This document shows, piece by piece, positions 28,051-38,144 of a DNA stretch of 64,000 nucleotides. Every line of letters begins with the position of its first letter. The stretch's first letter is position 1. A program made the position numbers and the translations under genes. The notes under the pieces were generated by a model. It did not search any database, was not told the DNA's origin, and saw only the letters and a list, made by a program, of their open reading frames with translations. This DNA is from Asaia platycodi JCM 25414 (GTDB taxonomy: Bacteria > Pseudomonadota > Alphaproteobacteria > Acetobacterales > Acetobacteraceae): assembly GCF_000614545.1 (NCBI RefSeq), contig NZ_BAKW01000013.1, positions 26,781-90,780 of the forward strand. Direction: 5' to 3'.

Positions 28051-30445
28051 TCAGCTGATCGTGAAATCAGAAACCTTCAGATCGGTCACACCGAGGAAAG
28101 TGACCTTGCTGTTCCGTCGATCATCACTGAGGTGTTGCCGCCCGAAACGCTCGCCGTATTTAAGATGGCCTGAGCAGAAGCCGTCGCGTCAGTGGGCTTG
28201 TAGTTGTAGAGGAAAAACTTGTTATCCGCGGCGCGGAAATCGGTAATGGTGAAATTACCGGCTGTGTGGTTAGCCAGCATGCCGAAGAGATTACCAGCCC
28301 CCGTACCGCCCGTCACCGTCGCGGCTACCGATGTGCTGGATGAACCGGTAAAGGCGGTACCCAGATAAAACTGGTCCGAAGCCGTGCCGCCAAGAATGGT
28401 TTGCTGCCCCGCACCCGACCAGGCAGAGAGCCCACCCGCTACATTGCGACCATCGATCATCTGATTGCCCGTGGTGTAGGGCTGATTGGCGGTAAAGAGC
28501 AGACGCGAGGACGAGCTCATCGTGACCGAAAGCCCGTCAGCGCCGTAAATCGTGCCGGAACCTGCGGCAATCGACGTCTGGCCGGTGCCCGAGATAAACG
28601 TCAGAGCACCCGAAACGCTGATATTCTGATTGCTGCCATGAATAACCTGCAGGTTACCCGCTGCCGAGATGGTATCGCCCTGCGTGCCTGTGACCGTCGC
28701 CGAGCCCGAGCTAACATTCACGACAGAGGATGTACCGCCATAAACCGAGCTGTTATCGCCGATCGTGATATTGTTGCCCGCAGAAAAATCCATGACGGCA
28801 GCATTGGTCTTCAGGTTGGCAGTGGAATTGCCCCCCTGAAGGGAGACTGTGTCGATCGCACCAGACGCCCCGTAAATCGTGTCCTTGCCAACCGACGTGA
28901 CGAAGTTATTCGACCCACCGAGATAGATCACGTTATTGCCCGTGCCGCCCGTGATCGTGTTGGTACCGCTGGCACCATAGATCGTGTCGTCACCGGAGCC
29001 CGTGGCGATATTCCAGTTGCCCGAAGACCCGGAAGCGTTGAAGACATTATTGCCCTGCGTTCCCGCAAAGCTGCCGGAGTTATTGCCGACCTTTACGTTC
29101 GAACCATACTGATCGCCCGAAACAATATTGAGGTAGCTGGCAGTGTTCTGGGTGGTATCGAGCGTCACGGCACCATTGAGCGTATTGCTGCTGGTCGAGG
29201 CGACGACAATATTTGAATAATTGCCGGCGACACCATAAGTCCCGGTCTTGTCAATGATTGCCTGTGACGCCTTCTGGGAAGACACATACCCGTTCGTTCC
29301 AGGGGTCAGGATCGAATTATCCAGCGAACCAGCTGTGAGTAGCGTCTGAAGGCTGGACGCATAGCTCTTTGCCATCGTCCCGGCAGTATCAGATGTAACA
29401 TACGGGATATAGACAGTGTTATTGACACCTTGAACGACGATATTGGGCATGCTGACCTCTGATAAAGTTGCTGTGCTGGTGGCGCCGTCTGCTGGCGTCA
29501 TGGAGACGATGGGCGCCGTACTTGACTGATCGGAATATGAGACGGTTTTATTCGTGTCATAGGTAATCGTCGGATCTTCCACGTTGTAATTACCGGTCAC
29601 ATCACTTGAAAGTCCTGTCCCGGTGGACTCGACGCCAATATAAGTCCCGCTCAAATACCAGTTACTCAGGTCCTGCAGCTGGCTTGCCAGGCTCGGGTAA
29701 AGACCGACCATCGCCTTGATGGCGGCCATGAGCCCCTGGTTCACATCAATAGTGGTCTTGTACATGACGCCATTATTTGAGGCATCGTTCGGGTTGATGT
29801 AGGCAGTCTGCGACCCGGTAACGTTGTAAATCGACCCACCTAAAGACTTGGGTAGGGAAACATAGGCTTGGGGAACACCCTTATAATCGACGGTTTCGAA
29901 CTGCAGGAACAGGCCGAAGCTCATCGTGGCACTATGAAAATTGATCGTGAAATTGATACCGGCTGATAGGTTCCGGTAGTCCCGGAATAGTTGCTGATAC
30001 CCTGCTCGAAAGACGCCGTGATCTGATGATTGAATGAATACTGTCCATCCACCTCTTTCGTAGCAGAAAGCTGAACGTCCAGCAGCTTTCCTCCCTGCGC
30101 GGCGAGCTGATAAACATAATGGCCATTATCAGGATCGCGGAAGACGTTATAGGTCGTCTTGCCAGCAGTCGACGTGGATGAGCCCTGGGTCCAGTGACCG
30201 ACCGAATAGCCGAAATTATTGTCCCAGACCTGGCTGTCGTCTCCGGCAGCCGGATCGAACGCACTCGCTGCATTCCACTGGATAATAGCCCAGTCGGGCG
30301 AGTTTTCGCCATCAAGATCGGACAATTCGTCATTATAGATGATACGACCGTTAACGACCTGCTGGGTATTCATGGGGAGGTTAGGCCCATCTACACTTGG
30401 GTCAGTATAGATATCAGTCAGGCTCTGTTGGTTACTGGTGCTCAT
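28051..30445 (-). CDS. Large glycine/Asn-rich beta-repeat protein, RTX-like (two frameshifts)
   Basis: Read as one gene of about 798 residues. Open frames 29921-30445 and 28086-29924 join if one base is added at 29959-29962, giving PGINFTINFHSATMSFGLFLQF; the alternative is two genes with an ATGA overlap. Another base at 28111 restores SKVTFLGVTDLKVSDFTIS and the end at 28051. No Sec signal peptide. The second half has loosely repeated GSGDDTIYGASG, NTITGGTGNNVIYLGG and DTIYGASG units like calcium-binding RTX or beta-roll modules, and almost no Cys. Probably a secreted or surface protein, perhaps by a type I system, but no transporter gene is nearby. The upstream DNA is very AT-rich. Confidence 0.65.
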
Positions 30446-30900
30446 CGTTAATCCGACTTTCTATCAGCCAATGTGACATACACGCGTTGAACTCACGCTA
30501 GTCTGCTCTTTGTGTCTTTAGAATCCCTTAATTTACATACAAAATGATCACCTAAACGTGATCATAATTTATATCTCATTACAAGAACGATATTCGCCAA
30601 ATTTTGAGGGATAGTTTCGCACAGGATCGGATTCTTAAAGAAAAATTTCTGACATATGCCGATTAAAAAATGAAAATCGCAATTATTTCCGATATAGAAA
30701 TGATTATATTGTCAAAATACGTGAAACAGATTTTTATATGGCGTTATCTGTTATAAAAAACGTCAATATTTTTCTAATATATATATCTAGGTTAATAAAT
30801 TTTTCTACACCGCTTTATAAAATTACTTTCTTCCAAATATTGACAGATAGTTACGAAAAAGAAGAATTCGCATTTTTTTGAAGCTATTTGACATAGAACA
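30446..30900. promoter_or_regulatory. AT-rich upstream region of the beta-repeat gene
   Basis: About 450 bp that stands out by eye as far richer in A+T than the rest of the window, with long A and T tracts and TATATA runs. It holds no recognisable gene. Such DNA upstream of a surface-protein gene often binds nucleoid proteins and marks regulated or acquired genes. A TTGACA with 17 bases to AGAATT (near 30840-30868, plus strand) could be a promoter reading toward the gene-free stretch. Confidence 0.5.
30544..30565. promoter_or_regulatory. Inverted repeat, candidate operator
   Basis: Perfect 8-bp inverted repeat ATGATCAC-N6-GTGATCAT about 100 bp upstream of the beta-repeat gene start. The symmetry and position suit a dimeric regulator. 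The regulator is not identified. Confidence 0.45.
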
Positions 30901-31580
30901 AGCCCTGAGGCGGCTTCGATTCCCCCCATGACAACCCAACAAACGGAAAGAAACGGCGATTTGCGCGTCCTATTGCAGACGTGCACCCGCAAGAGACGAC
31001 GGGAGTCTCAACCCGGATCAGGCGGCTTCGTATGAAAGCCCGCCATGAGGTGAGACGAACGTGAAGACCTCATAAAGCCGACGTCAGGCGTAACCTACCC
31101 AGAGCAATAAGGGGCGCCTGCCGTATCATGTCAGCAGGGTGTCAGCTCGCGTTCAGCCTGAATGTAATCTTGCTTCGAGGGCAGCTCCGGTGTCTGAAAT
31201 CCGGTCGTTCAACCAAACTCGCTGTGAGCCTCAGTCGATTCGTGGCGCGCACAACAGTGACACACTCGAGAGATTGCACCATGAGATCAGCGTCGCTCTT
31301 CATCGCGATGGATGCCTGCACCTCCTCGGGCGAACAACATTGCAAGAGAGCGAGAAAGATCATGCTCTGGGGAACTCAACACAGACAATATTCTTGCCCT
31401 GCGGCAGTTTACGCATCATGTATTCACGAGAGAGACAGCGTCATCCTCCACCTGCCTGAGTAAGGTCGCAGCGACGTAGAGAGAACTGCCATATCAGACA
31501 CACCCGAGCGCTCCTGGGCGATATGATCAGCGATCAGAACTGCAGGCCCGTCAAACATGAACGGGTCCGGTGGCTGAAAC
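30901..31580. other. Gene-free region upstream of the infC terminator
   Basis: About 680 bp of ordinary base composition. Overlapping open frames of 70-110 codons exist on both strands around 31128-31463, but none has a recognisable domain or consistent codon use. It may hold an untranslated RNA or a decayed gene. I see no transposase or tRNA. Confidence 0.4.
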
Positions 31581-31584
31581 GAAA

Positions 31585-31607
31585 AAACCCCGGCCAGGCC
31601 GGGGTTT
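31585..31607 (-). terminator. Rho-independent terminator of infC
   Basis: Stem AAACCCCGG / CCGGGGTTT with loop CCAGG, followed on the minus strand by six T. It lies about 40 bp after the infC stop. This ends the thrS-infC unit, so rpmI and rplT are not in the same transcript. Confidence 0.85.
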
Positions 31608-31648
31608 CCACGTGACGAGGCAAAACCTCGTCGTTATAACGCCTCTAA

Positions 31649-32185
31649 TCAGCGCGGTGCGAGCACCATGATCATCTGGCGGTTTTCGAGCTTGGGCATC
31701 TGCTCGACCTTGGCTTTCTCTTCCATCTCGATGCGGATACGCTCCAGCATCTTGATGCCAAGTTCCTGATGGGCCATTTCGCGCCCCTTGAAGCGCAGGG
31801 ACACCTTGACCTTGTCGCCTTCGGCAAGAAAGGAATTCATCGCGCGTAGCTTGACCTGGTAGTCATTTTCATTGGTGCTGGGACGCACCTTGACTTCCTT
31901 GATCTCGATAACCTTCTGCTTCTTGCGCGCTTCGTTCTTCTTTTTCTGCTGCTCGTATTTGAACTTGCCGTAGTCGAGAATCTTGACGACCGGCGGCTCA
32001 GCCGTGGGGCTGATCTCCAGAAGGTCGAGCCCGACCGAATAAGCGCGTGCGAGAGCATCGCGCGTTGTCATGACGCCAGCCATCTCGCCGTCGGCGTCAA
32101 TCAAGCGCACCTGAGGAACACGGATTTCCTCGTTAACTCGGGGCCCTTCACGGGTGGGTGCGGCCTGCATCGGTGGTCTAGCTAT
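31649..32185 (-). CDS. infC: Translation initiation factor IF-3, apparent ATA start
   Basis: Binds the 30S subunit and checks the start codon. About 178 residues, with [19 protein letters not shown] at the N-terminus and REMAHQELG and MVLAPR in the C-terminal domain. An ATG at 32170 has no ribosome binding site. Five codons upstream, ATA GCT AGA CCA CCG is preceded by AGGAG with a 6-base spacer, so I start at the ATA at 32185 (protein [10 protein letters not shown]). IF-3 genes are known for non-standard starts that let the factor repress itself. It follows thrS on the same strand, the usual order. Confidence 0.9.
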   Translation of the reverse strand: MARPPMQAAPTREGPRVNEEIRVPQVRLIDADGEMAGVMTTRDALARAYSVGLDLLEISPTAEPPVVKILDYGKFKYEQQKKKNEARKKQKVIEIKEVKVRPSTNENDYQVKLRAMNSFLAEGDKVKVSLRFKGREMAHQELGIKMLERIRIEMEEKAKVEQMPKLENRQMIMVLAPR

Positions 32186-32191
32186 GGTCGT

Positions 32192-32196
32192 CTCCT
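32192..32196 (-). promoter_or_regulatory. Ribosome binding site that fixes the infC start
   Basis: AGGAG on the minus strand, 6 bases before the ATA at 32185 and 21 bases before the ATG at 32170. It supports the ATA start. Confidence 0.75.
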
Positions 32197-32366
32197 GTCG
32201 ACGTTTTCGAACAAACTTCTTGTCAGCACTTCAATACGCGCACGATGGCCAAAAATTTCATCACCTTGGCGTGACGAAATGAACGTCCTGTTTGCGGGAA
32301 GGCCGGTGCCCCGACATAGGCTCGAAACACCGGAATTGCAAGGTTTGCGCGCTCAGACGTCGCAGG

Positions 32367-34300
32367 TCAGCCCTGCAGGCGGCGCATGTCCGGCGCCAGA
32401 GCCTCCTGCGTCAGCTGGGTCAGGGCCTCGTCGAGACCCAGGATCTCCTGAGCGGCACCGCCAAGACGACGCAGCGCCACCTTGCCTTCTTCCGCTTCGC
32501 GACGACCGACGACAAGAATCACCGGCACACGGGCGACCGAGTGTTCGCGAATCTTCGCGTTGATCTTTTCGTTACGCCCATCGACCTCGACCTGAAGCCC
32601 GGCGCGGCGAAGCTTGTCGGCCACTTCCTGCGCGTACGGCTCGGCATCGGTCACGATGCTGGCCACAACCACCTGGGTCGGCGCCAGCCAGAGCGGGAAT
32701 TTGCCTGCAAACTGCTCGATCAAAATACCGATGAAGCGTTCGAAGCTACCCAGAATGGCGCGATGCAGCATAACCGGACGATGGCGGGCGCTGTCTTCGC
32801 CGATATAGGAGGCATCTAGACGCTCGGGCAGGATGTAATCTACCTGAAGCGTGCCGCACTGCCAGTCGCGACCGATGGCATCCGTCAGCACGAATTCGAG
32901 CTTCGGCCCGTAGAAGGCACCTTCACCCGGATTGGTCTCGAACGAGACACCTGCCAGACCGCAGGCCTCCTTGAGCGCAGTCTCCGCCTTGTCCCAGGTC
33001 GCGTCGTCACCGGCGCGCGCCTCGGGGCGATCGGAGAATTTCACGCGGAAATTCTCGAAGCCAGATCGCGATAGACCTCATCGAGCATGGCAACGAAAGA
33101 GGCCGTCTCGCTCGCAATCTGCTCTTCAGTGCAGAACACATGCGCATCGTCCTGCGTGAAACCACGCACACGCATGATGCCATGCAGCGCGCCAGAAGGC
33201 TCGTAGCGATGGCAGGCCCCGAACTCGGCCATACGCAGCGGCAATTCGCGATAGGAGCGCAGCCCATGGCGGAAGATCTGCACATGGCACGGGCAGTTCA
33301 TCGGCTTGAGGGCAAGCGTCTTATCCTCATCCTCGACGGTCGCGATGAACATGTGCTCGCGGTATTTGTCCCAATGGCCCGACGCTTCCCAGAGCGCACG
33401 ATCCACGAGCTGCGGCGTGCGCACCTCCTGATAGCCATGACGGGTCTGAAGGCGGCGCATGTAATCCTGAAGCACCGTATAAAGACGCCAGCCCTTGGCA
33501 TGCCAGAAGATCTGACCGACAGCTTCTTCCTGGATATGGAAGAGATCCATCTCACGCCCGATACGACGATGATCGCGCTTCTCGGCTTCCTCAAGCTGAT
33601 GCAGATAGGCATCCAGCTCCTTCTGATCACGCCAGGCAGTGCCGTAAATGCGCGTCAGCATGGGGTTGCGATGATCGCCACGCCAATAGGCGCCTGCCAC
33701 CTTCATGAGCTTGAACGCCGTGCCGATATCGCCCGTGCCGCGCATATGCGGGCCACGGCACAGATCGAGCCAGGCACCTTGACGATAGATCGAGATCGTC
33801 TCGCTCTCGGGCAGATCACGGATCAGCTCGGCCTTGAAACGTTCGCCCTTCTCTTCAAAGAAAGCGATGGCCGCATCACGATCCCATTCCTCACGCTCGA
33901 ATGGCGCATTGGCCGCAATGATCTCACGCATCTTGCCTTCGATCGCCTCGAAATCCTCAGGCGTGAAAGGCTGGTTGCGAAAGAAATCGTAATAGAATCC
34001 GTCCTTGATCGACGGACCGATCGTCACCTGCGTGCCAGGCCAGAGCGCCTGAACGGCCTCGGCCAGCACATGCGCGGTGTCATGGCGGATCATCTCAAGA
34101 ACGATATCGTCCTTGCGCGTAATGAAGCGGATGACCGCATCTTCGGCAATCTCGGTCGAGAGATCGACCAGCTTGCCATCGAGGCTCATCGCAATGGCAG
34201 CACGCGCCAGACCGGGACCGATCGAAGCCGCGACTGCCGTGCCAGTCGTGGCACCGTCGAACGTACGAACGGAACCATCGGGCAGGGTAATGGCAGGCAT
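32367..34300 (-). CDS. thrS: Threonyl-tRNA synthetase (frameshifted)
   Basis: Class II synthetase charging tRNA-Thr. The N-terminal TGS and editing domains are present ([35 protein letters not shown] with the editing histidines). The catalytic core has [11 protein letters not shown] with the zinc Cys and [15 protein letters not shown]. The frame breaks at 33061-33062; one G restores [17 protein letters not shown] and joins the C-terminal anticodon-binding domain ([10 protein letters not shown]). About 645 residues after repair, the normal length. The gene is essential in almost all bacteria, so a real frameshift is unlikely. infC follows. Confidence 0.93.
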
Positions 34301-34339
34301 GGACTTGCGCTCCTGGCGTAAGAAGTAAGTGAAGCTGCT

Positions 34340-35251
34340 CTAATGGCCCCAGTTCAGGCAGGCCGCAACCCTCGAAACATCGAGATCGCGCAGATCATCG
34401 ACAGCCAGAACCTGCATCTGGCCGGGTCTCACCCCGTTGGGGGATGTCAGCCTCGGGTTGCTCTCGGCAGAAAACAGCGTCAGAGACGGGCATCCCATGG
34501 CCCCTGCAAGATGCATCGGCCCGGTATCATTGCCGACGGCAAGGGCCGCTCTGGCAAAGACCCCGCCCAGAGCCAGAAGATCGGTTTTACCCGTCAGATC
34601 GAGCGCATCCGTCACTTGCGCCACGATCTCCGCAGCAAGGGGCTGATCGGCCCCGGTTCCCGCCACCACAATCACCAATCCCTGCGAGCGCAGGTGTGCG
34701 GCCAGCGCTGCATAATGCCGGGCCGGCCAACGCTTGGCCGGGCGATGAGGGGCCGCACCCGGCACCAGCACAGCATAAGGAGCAGCAATTTCCGGGCCCG
34801 TCCGGCCCAGCCAGTCAAGATCGAGAGTGGCGGCTTCCGGCACGCCCAGACGCGCCAGCTGGTCGCGCTGACGGGCGACACTATGCATCGCGTCACGATG
34901 CGGGTTGTCATGGCGATAGGTGCCCCCACTCGCGATGCCAGACCAGCGTTTCTGCCCTGCCAGTCGGAAATAGCGCGTACTGCGCCCTGACGTCTGGAGA
35001 TCGATCACCAGATCATGACCACGCAGCTGACTTCTGAGCTTCGTGACCCCGCGCAGATCGGTCCAGCGCGGACGCGTATCGACAGAGACATGATCGAAAT
35101 AGGGACTTGCCTGAGCCAGTGCCTCGAAAGGGGCCGTCGTCAAAAGCGTAATCTCGGCCTCGGGCCAATGCGCTCTGATAGCAGCGAAAGGCGCCAGAGC
35201 CTGAATGAAGTCACCCAGAGCGCCGAGCTTGATCACGAGAATTCGAAGCAT
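34340..35251 (-). CDS. Family 9 glycosyltransferase (heptosyltransferase-like)
   Basis: GT-B enzyme of 303 residues. It has the N-terminal IRILVIKLGALGDFIQ-type start (here MLRILVIKLGALGDF), DLVIDLQTSGRST, the mid-protein VLVPGAAPHRPAKRWP and the donor-site VGNDTGPMHLAGAMGCPSLTLF. Such enzymes add heptose or related sugars to the lipopolysaccharide core from ADP-sugars at the inner membrane. It lies upstream of thrS on the same strand with a 39-bp gap. The exact sugar is unknown. Confidence 0.85.
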   Translation of the reverse strand: MLRILVIKLGALGDFIQALAPFAAIRAHWPEAEITLLTTAPFEALAQASPYFDHVSVDTRPRWTDLRGVTKLRSQLRGHDLVIDLQTSGRSTRYFRLAGQKRWSGIASGGTYRHDNPHRDAMHSVARQRDQLARLGVPEAATLDLDWLGRTGPEIAAPYAVLVPGAAPHRPAKRWPARHYAALAAHLRSQGLVIVVAGTGADQPLAAEIVAQVTDALDLTGKTDLLALGGVFARAALAVGNDTGPMHLAGAMGCPSLTLFSAESNPRLTSPNGVRPGQMQVLAVDDLRDLDVSRVAACLNWGH

Positions 35252-35321
35252 GGGATGATCCTAGCCGAGACCGCGCTGCGATGATACGCCGGGTGTTTCT
35301 TCGCAAGTCCGGAAAGCAGCC

Positions 35322-36286
35322 ATGTCCGACAGGCCTTCTCATATTCTCTCTTTCGGCAGCGTCAATATCGACATCACGGCGCGCGCCGAGCGCATTCCCC
35401 GTCCGGGCGAAACGGTTCATGCCGCAAGTTACGCCACCGGGCTGGGCGGTAAAGGCGCCAACCAGGCCGCCGCCGCTTCCCGTCTGGGTCAGGGATGCGG
35501 CCTGCGTGTCTACATGGCTGGCCGCACCGGCACTGACCAGTTCGGCACGCTGGCCCGCACGCTGCTCACGCCTTTTGGCGTCGACCTCTCGGCACTCAGG
35601 GAAGATGAGGCCCATCCGACTGGCGTGGCGCTCATCACTGTCGATGCGAAGGCGGAAAACATCATCACCGTCGCTGGCGGTGCCAATATGGCTCTCGATC
35701 TGAGCGATGTCTCGGCACATCGCCTGCTCATCCAGCTAGCGTCAGCCCTGCTTTTACAGCTCGAAATCCCGCTCGACATCACCATTGCCGCCGCGGAAGA
35801 GGCACGCCGCGCCAGAACCCTGGTGATTCTCGACCCGGCTCCCGCTCCTGCAGAGGGGCTGCCCGAGGCACTGTGGCACGCGCTCGATGTGATCACGCCC
35901 AATGAAACCGAAACCCGTCTTCTGACCGGCATCTATCCCGAGACGGAAAAAGACGCCGCTCAGGCCGCCCTGAAATTGCAGGAGCGCGGAGCGACCCATG
36001 CTCTCGTGAAAATGGCGCGCGGGGCGTCTATTATCGCAGCGGAACGGAAGAAGGTTTCGTGCCGCCATACAAGGTAAAAGCGATCGACACGGTAGCGGCT
36101 GGCGATTGCTTCAATGGCGGTCTGGCAACCGCTCTCACACTGGGCAAGCCCTTCGCCGAAGCGGTTCGCTATGCTGCGGCCAGCGGCGCCCTTGCTACCA
36201 CAAGGCTCGGCGCAGCCGAATCGGCGCCCGACTGGCATGATGTCGTGTCTCTGGTCGAGACGGGCCGCGTCGGCGGTCAGGGCTAG
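35322..36286 (+). CDS. rbsK: Ribokinase, PfkB family (frameshifted)
   Basis: Phosphorylates ribose. The N-terminal SFGSVNIDITARAERIPRPG and GGKGANQA give the sugar-binding signature. ITPNETE and the catalytic AAGDCFNGG near the C-terminus give the ATP site. The frame breaks at 36014-36015; one G restores GARGVYYRSGTEEGFVPP, a typical ribokinase stretch. About 321 residues after repair. It diverges from the GT9 gene. No ribose transporter is nearby, so it may serve nucleoside salvage. Confidence 0.88.
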
Positions 36287-36329
36287 GCATCCCTCTTTCC
36301 CGAACCGATGGCTTCCGCTCGGTTCGGGC

Positions 36330-37121
36330 TCAGTTCTGGTCCGGGTCGGAATCCATAACCGCCTCGTCCTGACGAGCGAGATACGCCGCATGGCCATCGG
36401 GCGAGAGGGCGATGACCTGATCCCAATCGCGGCGTGCCTCGGCATAATGGGCAAGCCGCGCTTCGAGAATGCCACGTTCGAGCAGCGCCTCGATATTGTC
36501 ATTCTCCATAGCCAGCGCCTGATTTGCATCTGCAAGCCCCTTGTCGTTCTGGCCAAGCTGGCGATAGGCCGAAGCCCGCATCACCAGAGCCCGCACAAGA
36601 AACGGATCGACCGAAGAACCGGAAGCGCTCGGGGCGGGGAGAGCGCCCAGAGCCGTAATGCCTCCGGCAAAGTCATTTTGCATGACCAGACTGCGTGCCA
36701 GAAGCAGACGCAGGCCGAGCCGTGCCGGATCATTTCTCAAGGCCAGACGCGCAGCCTGCTCCGCCGCCTTGCCGTCGCCAGCCAGTAGCCACGCCCCCGC
36801 TTCCTGTTCGGCATAAACGTCGTTTCTGCCAGGATCGGCAGGCATCCCCTTTGCATCATGCGCGACGCCTGAGGCGAGCGTCTGATATTCGAGAGCCGCT
36901 TCGCGATAGGCGCCCAGCGCCAGATCGGCCTGAGCGAGACACTCATGGGCATCGCGCCCTCCGCCATGGCGCAGCCATGCCTGCGCCTGGTCCTGAACGA
37001 GGTCGGGCGTGTCCGGCAGGGGGGCGACGCACTGGGCAAGGCTTTGAGCAGGAGTGTGAGCCAAGGCCGCACCCACCCAAAGACCGCTTCCTATCGCCAG
37101 CGCACCAAAAGCATGTTTCAT
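36330..37121 (-). CDS. Exported TPR-repeat protein
   Basis: About 263 residues. A signal peptide (MKHAFGALAIGSGLWVGAALAH) precedes helical repeats typical of tetratricopeptide domains: ALEYQTLASGV, LVRALVMRASAYRQLGQNDKGLADANQAL and ALLERGILEARLAHYAEARRDWDQVI. The last repeats are the clearest. Likely a periplasmic scaffold; partner unknown. Start at 37121 is chosen for the signal peptide. It diverges from the SDR gene, with convergent ribokinase on the other side. Confidence 0.75.
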   Translation of the reverse strand: MKHAFGALAIGSGLWVGAALAHTPAQSLAQCVAPLPDTPDLVQDQAQAWLRHGGGRDAHECLAQADLALGAYREAALEYQTLASGVAHDAKGMPADPGRNDVYAEQEAGAWLLAGDGKAAEQAARLALRNDPARLGLRLLLARSLVMQNDFAGGITALGALPAPSASGSSVDPFLVRALVMRASAYRQLGQNDKGLADANQALAMENDNIEALLERGILEARLAHYAEARRDWDQVIALSPDGHAAYLARQDEAVMDSDPDQN

Positions 37122-37174
37122 ATGGTGTGATTGGCGCGGCAGCGCCTCGACGGTCAAGCGGGAATGGAGCCTTC

Positions 37175-38028
37175 ATGCCACCTCACCTCGTCATTCTTGG
37201 TCAGGGCTACTCGGCGAGTGCCGTCTCGATGCGTCTCGGGAAACGCGAGTGGAAAGTGACGGGCACGAAACGCGCCCCTGAAGCAGACTCTCCCCTCAAG
37301 GCGTTCGATGCCGTCGAGCCCGAACTGCGCGACGCCACGCATCTGCTGATCAGTGCCCCACCCGGCGAAGCGGGTGACCCGGCCCTGCTTCGCTACGGCG
37401 CCGTTCTGGAACAAGCCCCTTATTTGCGCTGGATCGGATATTACTCGACTACGGGCGTCTATGGCGACAGAAAGGGCGCGCGCGTCGATGAAACCACGAC
37501 CGTGGCTCCAGGCCAGTCACGCAGTCAGGCGAGGGTCAAGGCTGAACAGGACTGGCAATCTCTTGCCCACAGGCGTGGCATTGCCTGCGACATCATGCGT
37601 CTGGGGGGCATCTATGGCCCCGGTCGTTCCGCATTCGACACGCTGCGCTCCGGCAAGGCCCGGCTTATCGACGCGCCCGGCCATCTCTTCAGCCGCATTC
37701 ATCGGGATGATATTGCCGAGGCCACCCTTGCCGCCATCGAAACGGCCCGGACCTGCCGCATTCTGAATTTCGTCGACGACACCCCCAGCCCGCAGGCCGC
37801 CGTGTTCGAAGAAGCCGCCCGTCTTGTCGGCACACCCTTGCCGCCGCGCCTTTCGCTCGAAGAGGCCTGGCAAGAGATGAGCCCATGGCCAGAAGTTTCT
37901 GGGCAGAGCGTCGTGTAGTCGATAGCCGTCTGACCAAGGAGAGTCTGAACAGGGAATGGCGTTACCCAAGCTATCGAGAGGGTCTCGCCGCCATTCTCGA
38001 ACAAGAAAAGACCTGCTCGTCCGATTAA
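37175..38028 (+). CDS. NAD-dependent epimerase/SDR-like protein (frameshifted near C-terminus)
   Basis: Extended short-chain dehydrogenase-like protein of about 285 residues. It has the N-terminal HLVILGQGYSASAVS nucleotide site, LISAPPG, IGYYSTTGVYGDR with the active-site Tyr region, DIMRLGGIYGPGR and SRIHRDDIA. The frame breaks at 37882-37884; one C restores SPMARSFWAERRVVDS and the end SSD at 38028. GGAG lies 5 bases before the ATG. Relatives of this type are often called YeeZ-like. The substrate is unknown. Confidence 0.8.
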
Positions 38029-38144
38029 CGCCAGGAAAGCAAATTCGTCATTTCTGCGTGAAGAAACATCCATTCCGGGCTGGTCGCCCTGATCATTGAT
38101 ACGCTAAGGCTTGCGGGAGACGCCAAGCCTCGGGGGCCACGATC

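Noticed and set aside
31128..31463. Overlapping 106-111 codon open frames as genes
   Set aside because: Two plus-strand frames and one minus-strand frame overlap, and none has a motif, signal peptide or convincing ribosome binding site.
26293..31580. Genomic island integrated at the tRNA-Ser gene
   Set aside because: AT-rich DNA and an accessory-looking gene follow the tRNA, but I found no integrase and no repeat of the tRNA 3' end.
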